NCBI GenBank assembly: GCA_007449985.2
Contig: VIIQ02000581.1
Coordinates: 558,001 to 622,000, forward strand
Reading direction: 5' to 3'
Length of the DNA stretch: 64,000 nucleotides
Source: Desmodesmus armatus
Lineage: Eukaryota; Chlorophyta; Chlorophyceae; Sphaeropleales; Scenedesmaceae
Part shown: positions 45,501-57,500 of the stretch, in pieces
Layout: every line of letters starts with the position of its first letter
How positions within the stretch are numbered: the first letter of the stretch is position 1
Notes under the pieces: model-generated
Told to the model about the DNA's origin: nothing
The model's database searches: none
The model's input: only the letters and a program-made list of their open reading frames with translations
Position numbers and translations under genes: made by a program

Positions 45501-48500
45501 TGCCGGCCATGTGCTTGCAGGTCGGGTCTCAGGAGCCCTGCAGGGCGCCTTCCCGCCTCCATCTTCAGCGCAACCCCAAACCCACAGAACCTCATCTCTG
45601 GCGCGCTGGGCGCCCTGGGGCCCCTAAGACCCGCGTTCAGCAACACAACCACAGCTCAGCAAGCCTTGCTGCTGCCAGGCCCAGACCCCTCCCTGCTGTT
45701 CAAGCTGCTGTGGAGGCAGGAGTTAGCCGGGGGCTTGCTGCCGGACAGTGCAGTGCAGGCTACTGACGCAGCTGGGCAGCCCCTGCTGTGCGTGCTGTGC
45801 TCTGCTGCGCAGCAGCTGCTGGCTTTCCAGCTGCCTTGGTAAGAGCCTTGCAGAGGAGGTGCTTACGGAATGGGGTGCAGCTGTGTACGGCGACATTGGC
45901 TGCAGCGGGGCAGCGTTTGTCCTAGACTCCTGACAGGGGTGCGAGTGTTCTGTGTTGTGCTGTTGGGCACAGCCGTTCAGGGGGAACTCAGCAGCTGACA
46001 GGTGACCTGTCCCCTGCCTCAACTGACAGCAGAGATAGTAGATGGGTCATGATCGATGGCAACTCCTGGAAGGTTGGCACCCCCAGCTGCATCAGCCGCC
46101 AATATCGGGCGCCATTGTCTGTTACCTTGTTCTTGAATTTTCAATGACTGCTGTGCACTTGTGTGATGCAGGAGCAGCGATGCATCACCCTTGGTGGTCA
46201 AGCCAGCATTCAGCACCGCAGCGCTGGCAGCGGTCCCCATCACCACAGGCGCATGTGCTAGGCAGCCAGCGGAAGCCTCTAGCACTGGCAGCAACAGTGG
46301 CAGCAGAATGATGCATTTGATTGACCTGCTGATTTTACAGCCGGACGGGCAGCTGGTGCTGCACCGCGGCCCGGTTGCGCTGGTCACTGTGCGCTTGCTG
46401 CTGGCACATGGCCATTTGCAGCAGCTGCAGGAAAAGCTAGCAGCGGCGGCAGCAGTCCGGCACCGTGCGCAGCAGCAGCAGATGCAGCAGCTGGAGGGCA
46501 GCCCTGCTTTGAGTGGCCGTGCTGGCGGCAGGAGGCGCTCTTCAGGGATGCAGGGCGTGGAGGCTGTCACCCCAACTGGTAAGGCCTACATGCTGTCGTG
46601 CGCCTCTCATGTAACTCTAGTGTGAAACATGTTTGGCTTCGTGCATGTGCATGACAGGGAGCTTTGCAAAGCAGGACCCTGCATAGGCCTGCACGTGCGT
46701 GCCATCAAACTGCCAGTGAGCGAACTTGACGCGCAGTGTCACTTTGTACTGCACCCTTGAGCCCTGAGGCAGATGGTCTGGTCAGGATGCAGGCGAAGCA
46801 CTTGCAGGGGGCCTCTGCAGTGTACCCCAGCGCTTTGCTGAGCTTGGTATGGGATGTGGCCTCCATGCGCTGCCACAACTGCAAGTCCAGCATGGGCCCA
46901 CATGTCAACAGTCTCTCAAGCTGTTTGCTTCATGCAGCGTGTGTTCAGGCATGCCTCCTCAGCCCAGGCGCCCAGCACCAAGCTGCCAGCATAAGTGCCT
47001 ACTGTGAATTCTGGCTGACTGGGACCCATGGCAGATTGCGCTTGTTCATGCAGCAAGTTGAGGCTGTATGTCTGCCTGTGTGCAGGCACAGAGGTTCAAC
47101 CCAGGGGTGTGGCCCCTGATGCCAGCATATGTGGCCTGAGCGGTGCCTCTGGGGACAGGTATGATGTGCGGCTGCAGCTTGGGACGACGCAGGTCTCCCT
47201 GAGGGCACGATTGGGTGAGTGGCGTGTGCCTGTCACTTGGGGCCGACTTGGTGCTGTTTTGCACGCAAGCATGCTCGGGCCTAAGTTACCAACCAAGTTG
47301 TGATGACGTGTCAGAGCTCACAGAAAGAACAAGCACACGCTGTTGATTTTGCCGGAAAGAAGATAATCATGGCTTTGGTTGGCCGTCTGCTTGTACTGCT
47401 CAGGGCGTACACCTGACACCCGCTGTGCATCTGCAGCTGCCTTTCCAAGGTCGCTTTTGCAGAATGGTATCCTGCGCAGTGGTGTGCTCTGATACTGCAC
47501 ACTGTGCTGCGCCGTGCTGTGCTTCAGGTGTCAGCTGGCTTCCTGGACTTCCCTCTCAGGTGCTGCAGGCGCTGGGAGAGGTGCTGGACACCCCCTGCTT
47601 CAACAGGCTCCTGGCAGCATGCCTCACACAGCCAGGTAACAAGGGTCATGCCTCGCACACCAAGGTTACTCTGCGGGCAACCCCATGAGCCCTTGGCTTG
47701 CTGGCTGGTGTCGAGGTTGGGACTACGTCCCCAATACCTGTACTGTGACAAGGGCCATGGCGCATCATGGCACACCACAGCTGCAGCACATGTGCTATCA
47801 CAATGCTATGGTAGTGTGCAGTGGTGGGGACAGAGTCCCCAGCCACAAAGAGCGGGACGAGGTTTGCCAGGAAGAGATTTCTTCTGGGGGCATTGACAGT
47901 CATCGGCATCCTGCAATGTGTTACCAGCACAGCAGCACCGTGTGACTTATGACCCAGACTATGGACACAGACTCACGGCTTGCCCAGTCACTCACTTTGC
48001 CAGGGGGCTTGCCAATCCGCGCATATTGCAAGCTTGGATGCTGTGTGTGACTCTGCATATAACAACACTTTGCCGCTGAATGCAGGTGCCTGCTGTGGTG
48101 AGCTGTCAGCTGAGTGGAGAGTGATTGCAGCTGTGCTGCTTGCTTGGGCCTTGCAGCCAGAATGCCTGGAGGCGGTCACTGGCAGCAGCAGCCGCAGCAG
48201 CCAAACCAACCGGCAGCAGCAGCAACCGCGTGCTGGGAGCGCCTCCCCCACCACCCCACGCTCAGCTACAGGCACAGCAGCAGAGGAGCCAGACACAGAT
48301 GCAGATATGGAGATGGTTACACCAGCAGCAGCAGTACAGGCAGCAGGGCAGCAGCACCTGCCCGTACGCCCCAGCAGCAGCAGTACCTGCAGACTCCGGG
48401 GTCTGAAATGGACATGTCGGTGGACATGGCAATGTCTATGGACACAGCATCCGCTGCTACGCCAGTCCAGCAGCTGGGTCCTAGCCAGTACCAGCGGGAG

Positions 48501-51500
48501 CTGAGTGGGACTCCTATGTCTGTCAGCAAAACACCCATGTCTGTAACAAGCAAGGTCGCCAGCAGGTTGCGGCACCAGTCCAGCTACAGACAGGAAGCAT
48601 TCGGGCAGCAGCCGCAGGTGCCGCAGCTGCAACAGCACCATCTCCAGCAGCAGCAACAGCACATGGTGGGTACGGAGAGGATGCAGCTAGGGTATGAAGC
48701 TGCGGATGTTTTCCCTACTGCCACGCCTGCAGCGGCTGCAACTCCGCGCTCTGCTGCGGAAACTGCTGCTGTGGCAGCAGCACAGCAGAGGTTTGGCCAG
48801 CTGCAGCTGCCGCAGACGCCACAGCTGGCACCCCAGGCAGCAGCAGCAGCCAATGTTGTTCCAGAGAATGCCTGGCAGCAACTGCTGCAGAGCACAGAAA
48901 GCAGCCATCTGCTGCAGCAGCTGCCTGGGCTAAGGACTGCCCAGCAACCAGCGCCAACAGCAGGGCGCCAGCAGCCCGATACGCAGCACGACACACCAGC
49001 ACAGAACATGTCGTCGCAGCTACAGCCGCAGCTACAGCCTCAACAGCAGCAGCAGCACCGCCATGATGTGGTCATGGTGCTGCTTGCTCTGCACTCGGTG
49101 TACCAGGACTGCAAGCTGTCCCGGCTGCGGCTGCACCTGCTGCAGCTGTTGGGTCCTGTGTGCTGGCTGCTGGCAGTGTGGCTGGATGCCCCTGTGTATC
49201 AAGAGCACTATGAGCGGGAGGGGGCTCATGGGGGCGTCGCTGCTGCATCAGCAGTTTATGTAGGCGCTGTGGAGTCCCTTTTGGCAGCAGTTGGCAGCGG
49301 CAGCAGCTTCACAGGGTCCCTTGGCGGGGCTCAACAGCACCTTGCAGCTTTCAGCAAGTCAAGTAGGGTTGGCACGCCTGCAGCAGCAGCAGCAGCTGGC
49401 GCCAACTCAGTGCAGCAGCAGCAGCAGGACCTGGCAGCCGCAGAGCTGCTGCTGCTGCAGCCACCGGGTGACATCTTGAAGTGCCTGTCACTGCTGCTGT
49501 CGGCATCGCAACAGTACCAGCAGTACGTGCCTTTCCTGGCTGGTCGGGGCAGTACAGCTGTGCGGAAGTCGCTGCAGCTGCTGCAGGTGTACAAGGTCCT
49601 TGCAGGGTGCGCGAGCAAGTGTGCTGCCGCGATTGCTGCTGATGCAGCCGGGCGGCTCTCCAGCAGCGGCCAGATGCATGGAACCGGGGCCGGCACTCCT
49701 GAATGGCTGCGCAGGAGTGGTGGCAGTAAGCAGCAGGCCATCCTAGTGGCTGAGCTGCAGCATGTGCTGCTGCAGTGCAGCCAGCGGTTGGTGCTGCTGC
49801 TGGTAGAGCAGGGGTGGGATGTGCTGGCGCTGGATCAGCTGCCTGTGGGTGTGGCCCTACCCATCAAGGAAGCGCTGGCCAGGAGCAGGGGCAGCCCTCC
49901 TGTAGGTGAGTATGAGTGAAGAACACCACCGACTGCTTGCGGGGATGACGGGGTGATTGGCTGGCGCCGGCTGGGTGACTGTCCGCTTACCTGTATGAAG
50001 GGTTTGAGCCACCTGTACTGTCCCTGTTGTGCCGTGTTGACGTGTGGCTGTGTCTGGTTTGACCGCTGGCTTCGTTGGTTGCAGCTGCATGCCTCTTGAA
50101 ACTCAATCATGCCCCCCACACAACACCAGCAGAAATCATTTCATTTCTTTTGAAGAAAAGAAGAAGAGAAGAGAAGAGGAGGAAGAGGAGAAAACCAAGA
50201 GGGTTTCATGCCTGTGAGTTGGCTAGCATGTGTTTATAGGTGAGGCCTGTGTGTCGCCCTGGCACCTGTCTGCTGCAGGGTGGCCGGTCATGGCGTATGC
50301 TCTCATCGGGCGGGAGGACATTGCGGCAACACTGGCCAGCAGCAGCAGCACTCCCGCAGCCACATGCACCACCGGGTTGTTGAGTGACATGCCACGTGTC
50401 AGCACAGCAGACAAACCCACCCAGCCGCAGCCATTCGACCCTGGCAGCATTGTTCACGCAGTGCAGGACTCGCACCGGCAGCTTCAGCACCTGCTGCTGC
50501 CGTTTGAGCAGCGGCTGCTGCTGCCTAGCGGGAGCTTCCTCACGGGACAGCAGCACCATCAGCGGCTGCCGCCAGCAGCGAGCCGCTCTGCTGCTGGCGC
50601 TGCAGGCCGGCGGGGGCCTCACCAAAGCAGGACAGGGCATGCGCGCGGGCTCAGGAGCAGTGGGGTCTCAGCTGGTGCTGCATTTGCTGCTGCCGGTGCA
50701 GCCGCGGGTGGCGCTGGCAGCGGGGCGGGTGCTGCGGCAGCAGGGGGTGGCAAGGGTGGAGTGCTGGGCGGCGAGGTAGTGCCGATAGATGGGATGGAGG
50801 GGCTGGTGAATGGGGTGTCAGCACTGCGGTTCAGCAGGGATGATCGGCTGGCAGAGGCAAGGAGTCTGCTGGGGACCAACATGCCGGTGTTAATGCAGGT
50901 GAGTGGGCACTGCCTGTGTGACGTGAGCTTCTGCTTGTTTGTTTCACTGTTGATGACTAGTCACTGCTGCAATCAAGCAGCCATACGAATCCTGAATGAG
51001 GGTGCAGCCTTTGACTGCTTCGTGTGCCCAGCCTGTAAGCGAAGGGCTACTGGATGCGTATTGCCGGGACTGCATGTGTGGTCACCGCTGCATGTGCAGT
51101 CACTGGTTGATTGCTGCTAGCTCCATTCCAGGCTTTCAGGCTTTCACCCTCCTCTGTGATGACGTCACACCTGCAGGCGGTTGTCAGTGAGAGTGACCCA
51201 GAGCTGCCTGCCAAGCAGCAGGCGTCGCTGTTGACTGCAGCCATGCGCACGATGTCGCTGCCTCTGGGCAGGGGTGCCCTTACACTCGGCCTTGCTGAAC
51301 CTCTGCCAGGTGGGGTGATAGCTGCAGTCATTGCTTTTTGCTGTATGGTGTGTGGGGTACCGTACCGCGGCGTACCGTACTGTGCTGGTCTGCTCCAGTT
51401 GAAGCTCAAAAATGCTTACCTTGTGTCCATAAGCCCTCCATGGTTGGCAAATCAGATGAAGTGTTACTGTGTGGCGCCATGAGCCAACACACCCAGCCAA

Positions 51501-54500
51501 ATGTGGATCAGGCTGTCAAAGCAGCACTGAGCAGAGCGATTCCACACATGGTTTCGAGCACCTATCAAGGACTAGCCGAGTTGACTGCTGCTCAAAGACA
51601 GCAGTTCGTGCGTCTGGGCCTGTGGAAAGGTTTGGCGCTGCTTGATGCTCAGTAGACTGACCTACCACCTGTGCATGTCCTGTCTGCAGCAGCTCTTGGA
51701 TGTTTAGGGGCATAGCACAAATTATGTGCGGGTTTCCTGGCAGATGTGCTACTTGCGGACTGCTCAGCTGTGTCTTCTGTGCTGTGCTGCAATGTGCTGT
51801 GCCGTGTTGTGCTTGTGCAGGGGAGCACGTGGTGGTGCCCCTGCTGTGCCTGTCTGGCGCAGTGCCATGCCCCGCAGGCGAGAATGGCCCCAGCAGCGGC
51901 AGAATAATGGTCAACCTTGACCTCACCAATGCACAGCCAGCACCAGGTGCGTCGGTGGCCGTAGTAATAACACAAAATGCGTCATTGCTGTTTCAAGACC
52001 CACTTGCTATCGATACCCAAAACGGCCTGCTCCATGTGCAGGGGTGATGCGTACAAGAGTACAGCCCAGCACACGTGTGGGGTGACAGTATGCTTGCAGG
52101 ACGACTGTAGTATGTCATGGTGTGCCAAATAATACCTGCCTCACGCAGCGCCTGTAAGGCACGCTGCGATGGCACAGAGTGTAAGAAGTAAGCTGAGACC
52201 GCTTTACTGTTGTGTCGAGATGTTGTTGCCTCTGCTGCTGACACGCTTGTTGTCTGCACAGGTGGTGGTGCAGCAGCAGAGGTCACAGCATGGTGTGAGT
52301 TCCACAATGGGGTAGCTGCCGGCCTCAAGATCGCGCCCTACAACAGCAGCCGCAGCAAGCAGCAGCGGCAGGGCCAGCAGGCAGGGGCAGGCACTGGCGG
52401 TGGCATGGCCAGCAGCAGGGAGGGCAGCGGTTCAGAGTCTCTGTCTGAGAGCTGGCTGCCGCACAGCAAGCCCTCCGTGCCAAACTACGCCCACGCAGGG
52501 GTGCTGCTGGCGCTGGGGCTCAATGGGCATCTCAGTCGGCTATCTTGGACAGACCTGTACAGGTGTGTGGGGTGCTTGGGTGCTGAAAGCACCAACGCCT
52601 GGTGGCATCAATCCTCTTCATGATACCTCCCGCTGACACCAACATCAGCGAATACATGCCAGGCACCAGAGGCTTGCTGGTTCCGTCTGTACACAAGCCG
52701 GCCTTCTGTGAACCACCCAAAGGGACCCAAGAGGGCCATTCTGAAATCTACATGTTGTGTGGTGCATCATAAGGCCACTCACGCTGCCGCTGCCGATGCC
52801 GCTACATATGAATCATTTTGAATTCATGCAGGTACCTGTCAGATCAGCACGACGCCACCACCATCGGCGTGCTGCTGGGCATGTCGGCAGCATGCAGAGG
52901 CACAGCAGACAGCACAGTGGCTCGGATGCTCTTCCTGCACCTGCCGGCACGGCACCCCAACACTTTCCCTGAGATCGAACTGTCGCCGCATGTCCAGGTG
53001 GGAGCGTGAGCCCGGCGCATGTCTCCAAGGCGTTGACTGCGAGCGTCAGCTACGCCCCTCAGGCGTGTTGTAGGCTACACACGTGCACAATCAGACATGC
53101 CATGTCCTGCACAAGTGGTTGCTTTGAGGGCAGCAGGATGAGATGCGCTATCCAGGACATGATCAGGGAGTCTGCGCATCCCTTCAACCTGTGCTGCTTT
53201 GTTCCCAGAGCACGCAGAGGGCAGTCAGCATGTCTGCAGTTGCCGTTGCCAGCTTGTCCTCAGCTGTAGCTGCACCACAACCATTCCACAGCTTACTGGC
53301 CTGCACATTTTGTCTACCCATCTGCACAGGCAGCATCCTTGTTGGGCCTAGGCCTGCTGTACCAGGGCTCCTGCCACAGGCTGATGACTGAGACTGTGCT
53401 GGAGGAGATGTGCCGCACACCTGGTGTCAACCCGCATGCAGGAACAGCACCTGGGCAGGACGGCACAGCCGGCTTGACAGGTGGGCAACTTGCCTGATAC
53501 AACCGGCTTGGATACACTGCTGTGTTGACAGAAGCATCGTTGTGCTGAGGGTTGGGTGGGCAACTTGCAGGACGACCTATTGTCCACTGGGCTCAGCCAT
53601 GTTGCCAGTGCGCTTTCTGTCAGACAGCACAGTCACTATGAGGGTTAGCAGGGCACCAGGCGCAGGTTTTGGTGTTTGGCAGATGGCTATTGTGGTCAGC
53701 AGCCACGCATGCTGCAGATTTCTACAGGGCGCTGCCAGGTTTGGTGCTTGTTGCAAAGTGGGGCCTGCATCTGAGAATTCAAGGTGCCGATGTACGCAGC
53801 GCTGCTTGATTCGTCTGTAATTCAGGAGAGAGGTGTTGGAAGCAGCCAGCATTCAGTTGCATCGGGGCGCCACACCAGCATCATCACACTGCGTCGCACC
53901 TTGCTCCCGGGCTTCCTCAAGGCAAAGGTGCCTTCAAGGCCTGAGTCAGGCCATCCGCATGTGCACATCTGCTGCTGTTGGCCCTGCTGCTGTTGCCTGT
54001 GCAGGTGCCAGCCTGTCGGCTCTCATGAGTGTGACGCATGACCGTGAGGCGTACGCGCTGGCAGCAGGTGCGATGCATGTGCTGCACAGCCGACAGCACC
54101 GTCCTGCACAGCCCGTCTGTGGCATGCTTTGTTCTGGTGATCATGGTCGGTAGCAGGGCGTCACAGGATGCAGCGTGGGTGGTCTGCAGGCTAGGGGACT
54201 GTGGGCCCCTGACTGGGCATCGCTGTGCACGCAGAGGGTGAATTGAGTCCTGCAGGACTAATATACACCTAGGTGTATTGTCCTGGTCATGGTGCCCATC
54301 ACACGCATGGCATTGCCGCTTCAACTGCCGCCGCAAGGGTCAGTCAATTCGAGTCAGCCAAAGTGCCAAATTTCAGTCAACTCCAGCCAGCCGAACAAGT
54401 TGTTGCCGCAAAGATCAGTCAACTTGAGTCAACCAAGCCCGCGCTGGTGTGCGCCCTGCATCCACGACGGCATGTGCGGTGCCTGTGTCCTGCAGGGTTC

Positions 54501-57500
54501 GGCCTAGGTTTGATCTGCTTGGGCCAAGGTCGCAGTGCGCCCGGGCTTGCAGATCTCCATCTGGAGGACAGGCTTAGGTAATGTATCTCGCAAGGCCAGG
54601 AACTTTTGCATCATGCCCTAACCGTCAGGGCACTGGCGTCGATGGGTGCGCCGACCACATTGCTTCAGCCTGTGCTCAACAGCCTGTGGACAACTATACC
54701 AACAGGCAGACGGCGCGCACCTTGTCCCATGTGCCCTGCACGTCAACACGTGCACTCACTGATGTGTCTCTGCGGCCTGCAGGAACCTCATGGATGCACA
54801 AGCGCAGCCACACACCATGGCCCGTACGCCGCCAGCCTCAAAGGCTGCAGCGGATGCCAACAAGCCGGGCGGCAGCAGCAGCAGTGCAGGCCCCGGTGGC
54901 TCAAGTGCTCGCAACCTGTTGGATCATGTGCTGGGCCCTGGTGTGGTGCCTTGGAGCATGGAGGCCGGGGACGATCCCACGGGGCTGGCTGCTGCTGCTG
55001 CAGCCGCTGGTGGCTTCAAGGTTGATGCAGACCAGATGCAGCAGTATGGTATCTCACAGATGGGTGATGTGTGCTGTGTTTTTTAACTTACCGGAAGGCA
55101 CATGCCGGGAGGTGGGGTTTGGGGGGACACCTGTCTCACCAGGATGCAATAACATCAAAGTCTGCCATCATTTTGATGGAGGTCTTTTGGGTGCTGGCAG
55201 ATGTGCTAGCATTTGGCCAGGGGTCTGGTGTGCCTGTCACCTTGCAACACGCCTGTGCTGCATTTTGTGCCGCAGGTAGTGCTGGAGGGTCCTGTTGTGA
55301 ACACTGCAGGCACAGGCCCTGCTGCTGCCATGGCGCTGATGATGATGTACCTCAAGACAGGAGATGCTGGCGTGGCGGCACGCTTCAAGGTGTGGCAGCG
55401 ACACCTGTGACTTGAATGGCACATCTGCGCAAGTTACCAATGTGTTCACCTTGTCCAGGCTGTGCCTTGAATGCCGACTTGAAGGATCCAACGCAGCAAG
55501 CGTCGTAATGCAGCACAGGCATGTGCTGACCTCCCGCATGGGAATGCGCCCACCTTCAGCATGCTGTGCTACTGCTGTTGCATGCGAGCTACCGTCGCAC
55601 GGTCATATCATATGCTGTCACAACCATCACGATCAACGAGCAGGGTGCACGTGCTGATATGGCTGCAGGTCCCTGACACTGCGTACGCACTGGACCACAT
55701 GCGGCCCGACATGGTGCTGCTGATGGTGCTGGGCAAGTCACTCATCATGTGGGACACCATCGAGCCAACCGATGTGAGCATATGCACTGTAGTGCAATCA
55801 TGCAATGTTGATCTTGTGTCAAGTAGTGCGGTGTTAGGTGCTGGATGCCTTACCGCATGGTATCAGTACAGTACATGTTCAGCTGGCGGGACCTGTCAAG
55901 AGTGGTGGGAGTCCCCACAAGCCTGTCACCCAGTCCAGTCTTATCGGAAGGAACTGGCTGAGCTTGAGGCTAGTTGTGTCAGTAAAGACGGCGTCTGCAG
56001 GTCTGACTGAGTCGGACTGCTGCTCCACATGTGTTTTCCCGCCTTTTCTCCTGCAGGCCTGGCTGCACAGCCAGCTCAGCCCCCTGCTGGACCACCCACT
56101 GCAGACCATCCTAGACAACCAGGCCTTGCCACCAGCACAGCAGGGCAGCGGCAGCAGTGGGGGTGGCAGTGCCGAGCAAGGCGCAAGGCCCGCGGGTGGC
56201 CAGCAGCAGGCGGCGGTTGACTGGGGTGCTATCGGGTTGGCGCACGTGAATGCCATTTCTGGAGGGTGCTTCGCACTGGGGCTGCGCTTTGCAGGTAAGC
56301 AAAGGCACCCTTCTGCTGGCAGCAAAGGAAAGGGGAGGTCATAAGGTTTCTGGACCATGTTTGACCACCTCCAGCTGCTTTGCCGCACCATGCTAGAGTG
56401 ATCTGCTTTGTTGAAACAGCACAGCGGTGCGCAACAGAGGAGCACACAACAGTAGTCATACGTCCATCACAAGCAGCTCAGCCACAACACTTGCGATGAC
56501 ACACAGTTCCTTGTTTACAGTCTGCCCCAGGTGAAACACACATCGCAGAAGTGACCAGCGACCCAGCAGCAGGGCGTGAGTTCAGTGTAAGAAGGGGTTG
56601 AGCCCAAACTCGCTGCGTCTTGCCACTCATGCAGGCACCTGCAGTGCTCAGGCAGAGTTCCTGCTGCGGGGTCAGCTGCTCGCCCTGCTGTCCGCCAAGC
56701 GCCGCGCCCCCGGTGGCTCCACCAGCAACGCTGTAGCAGCTGCCACTGCTGCCGCGGCAGCCGGCGTCGTGATGGGCGCCCGCTTCGGTGTCGGCTACCT
56801 GCCAGCTGGTGCCGCGTGCATCGGGCAACTTGATAAAGCTGCTCTTGAGGACGCTATCGTGGTAGTGCTGCTGTCGCTGTCATTAGTCATGGCAGGGAGC
56901 GGGCACCTGCCTACCTTCAGGCTCATCCAGATGCTGTCAAGGAGGGTAGCAGCTCCTCTGAGGCCACCCAGCCAGGCTGCAACGCCAGACGGCCAGCCTG
57001 GGGGTCCTATCGCTGCAGTGCTGGGTGGTGCGGGTGTGGGAACTAACAGCCTGCACTATGGGCACCACCTGGCTGTCAGCCTTGCTGCAGGGCTGCTGTT
57101 CCTGTCGGGTGGCAGGAGCAGCTTGAGCACCAGTAATGAGGCCATTGCTGCGCTGCTGATTGCGCTGTACCCTGTGTGGCCCTGCACCCCAACGGACCAA
57201 AGGTGCCACCTGCAGGTGTGTGTGTCGGTTGTACTCAGAGCACGCATTCAGCTGAAACTGTGACCTGTGTTTTCCTAGTATGTGCTTTTGTGTTTTGGCT
57301 AGGGGCGCACTGCCCAAACACTCACTGCGTCTATGCTCTGGCTGGCTTGATACCAACATGCATGCCCCCTGCGTTGAGACGTGTGGTTGCTTGGATAGCA
57401 AGCTTTACTTGATGATGTATGAAATCCCAGTACATCTGCACTGGCACATTGGTGCGGCCCTGTCAGCCCCTCATGTGGGAAAGTCGTCAAGACCTCATGT

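Noticed and set aside
46736..46920. Possible extra APC1 exon
   Set aside because: Exon 46172-46578 joins directly and in phase to 47086, and the candidate text has no match to the family.
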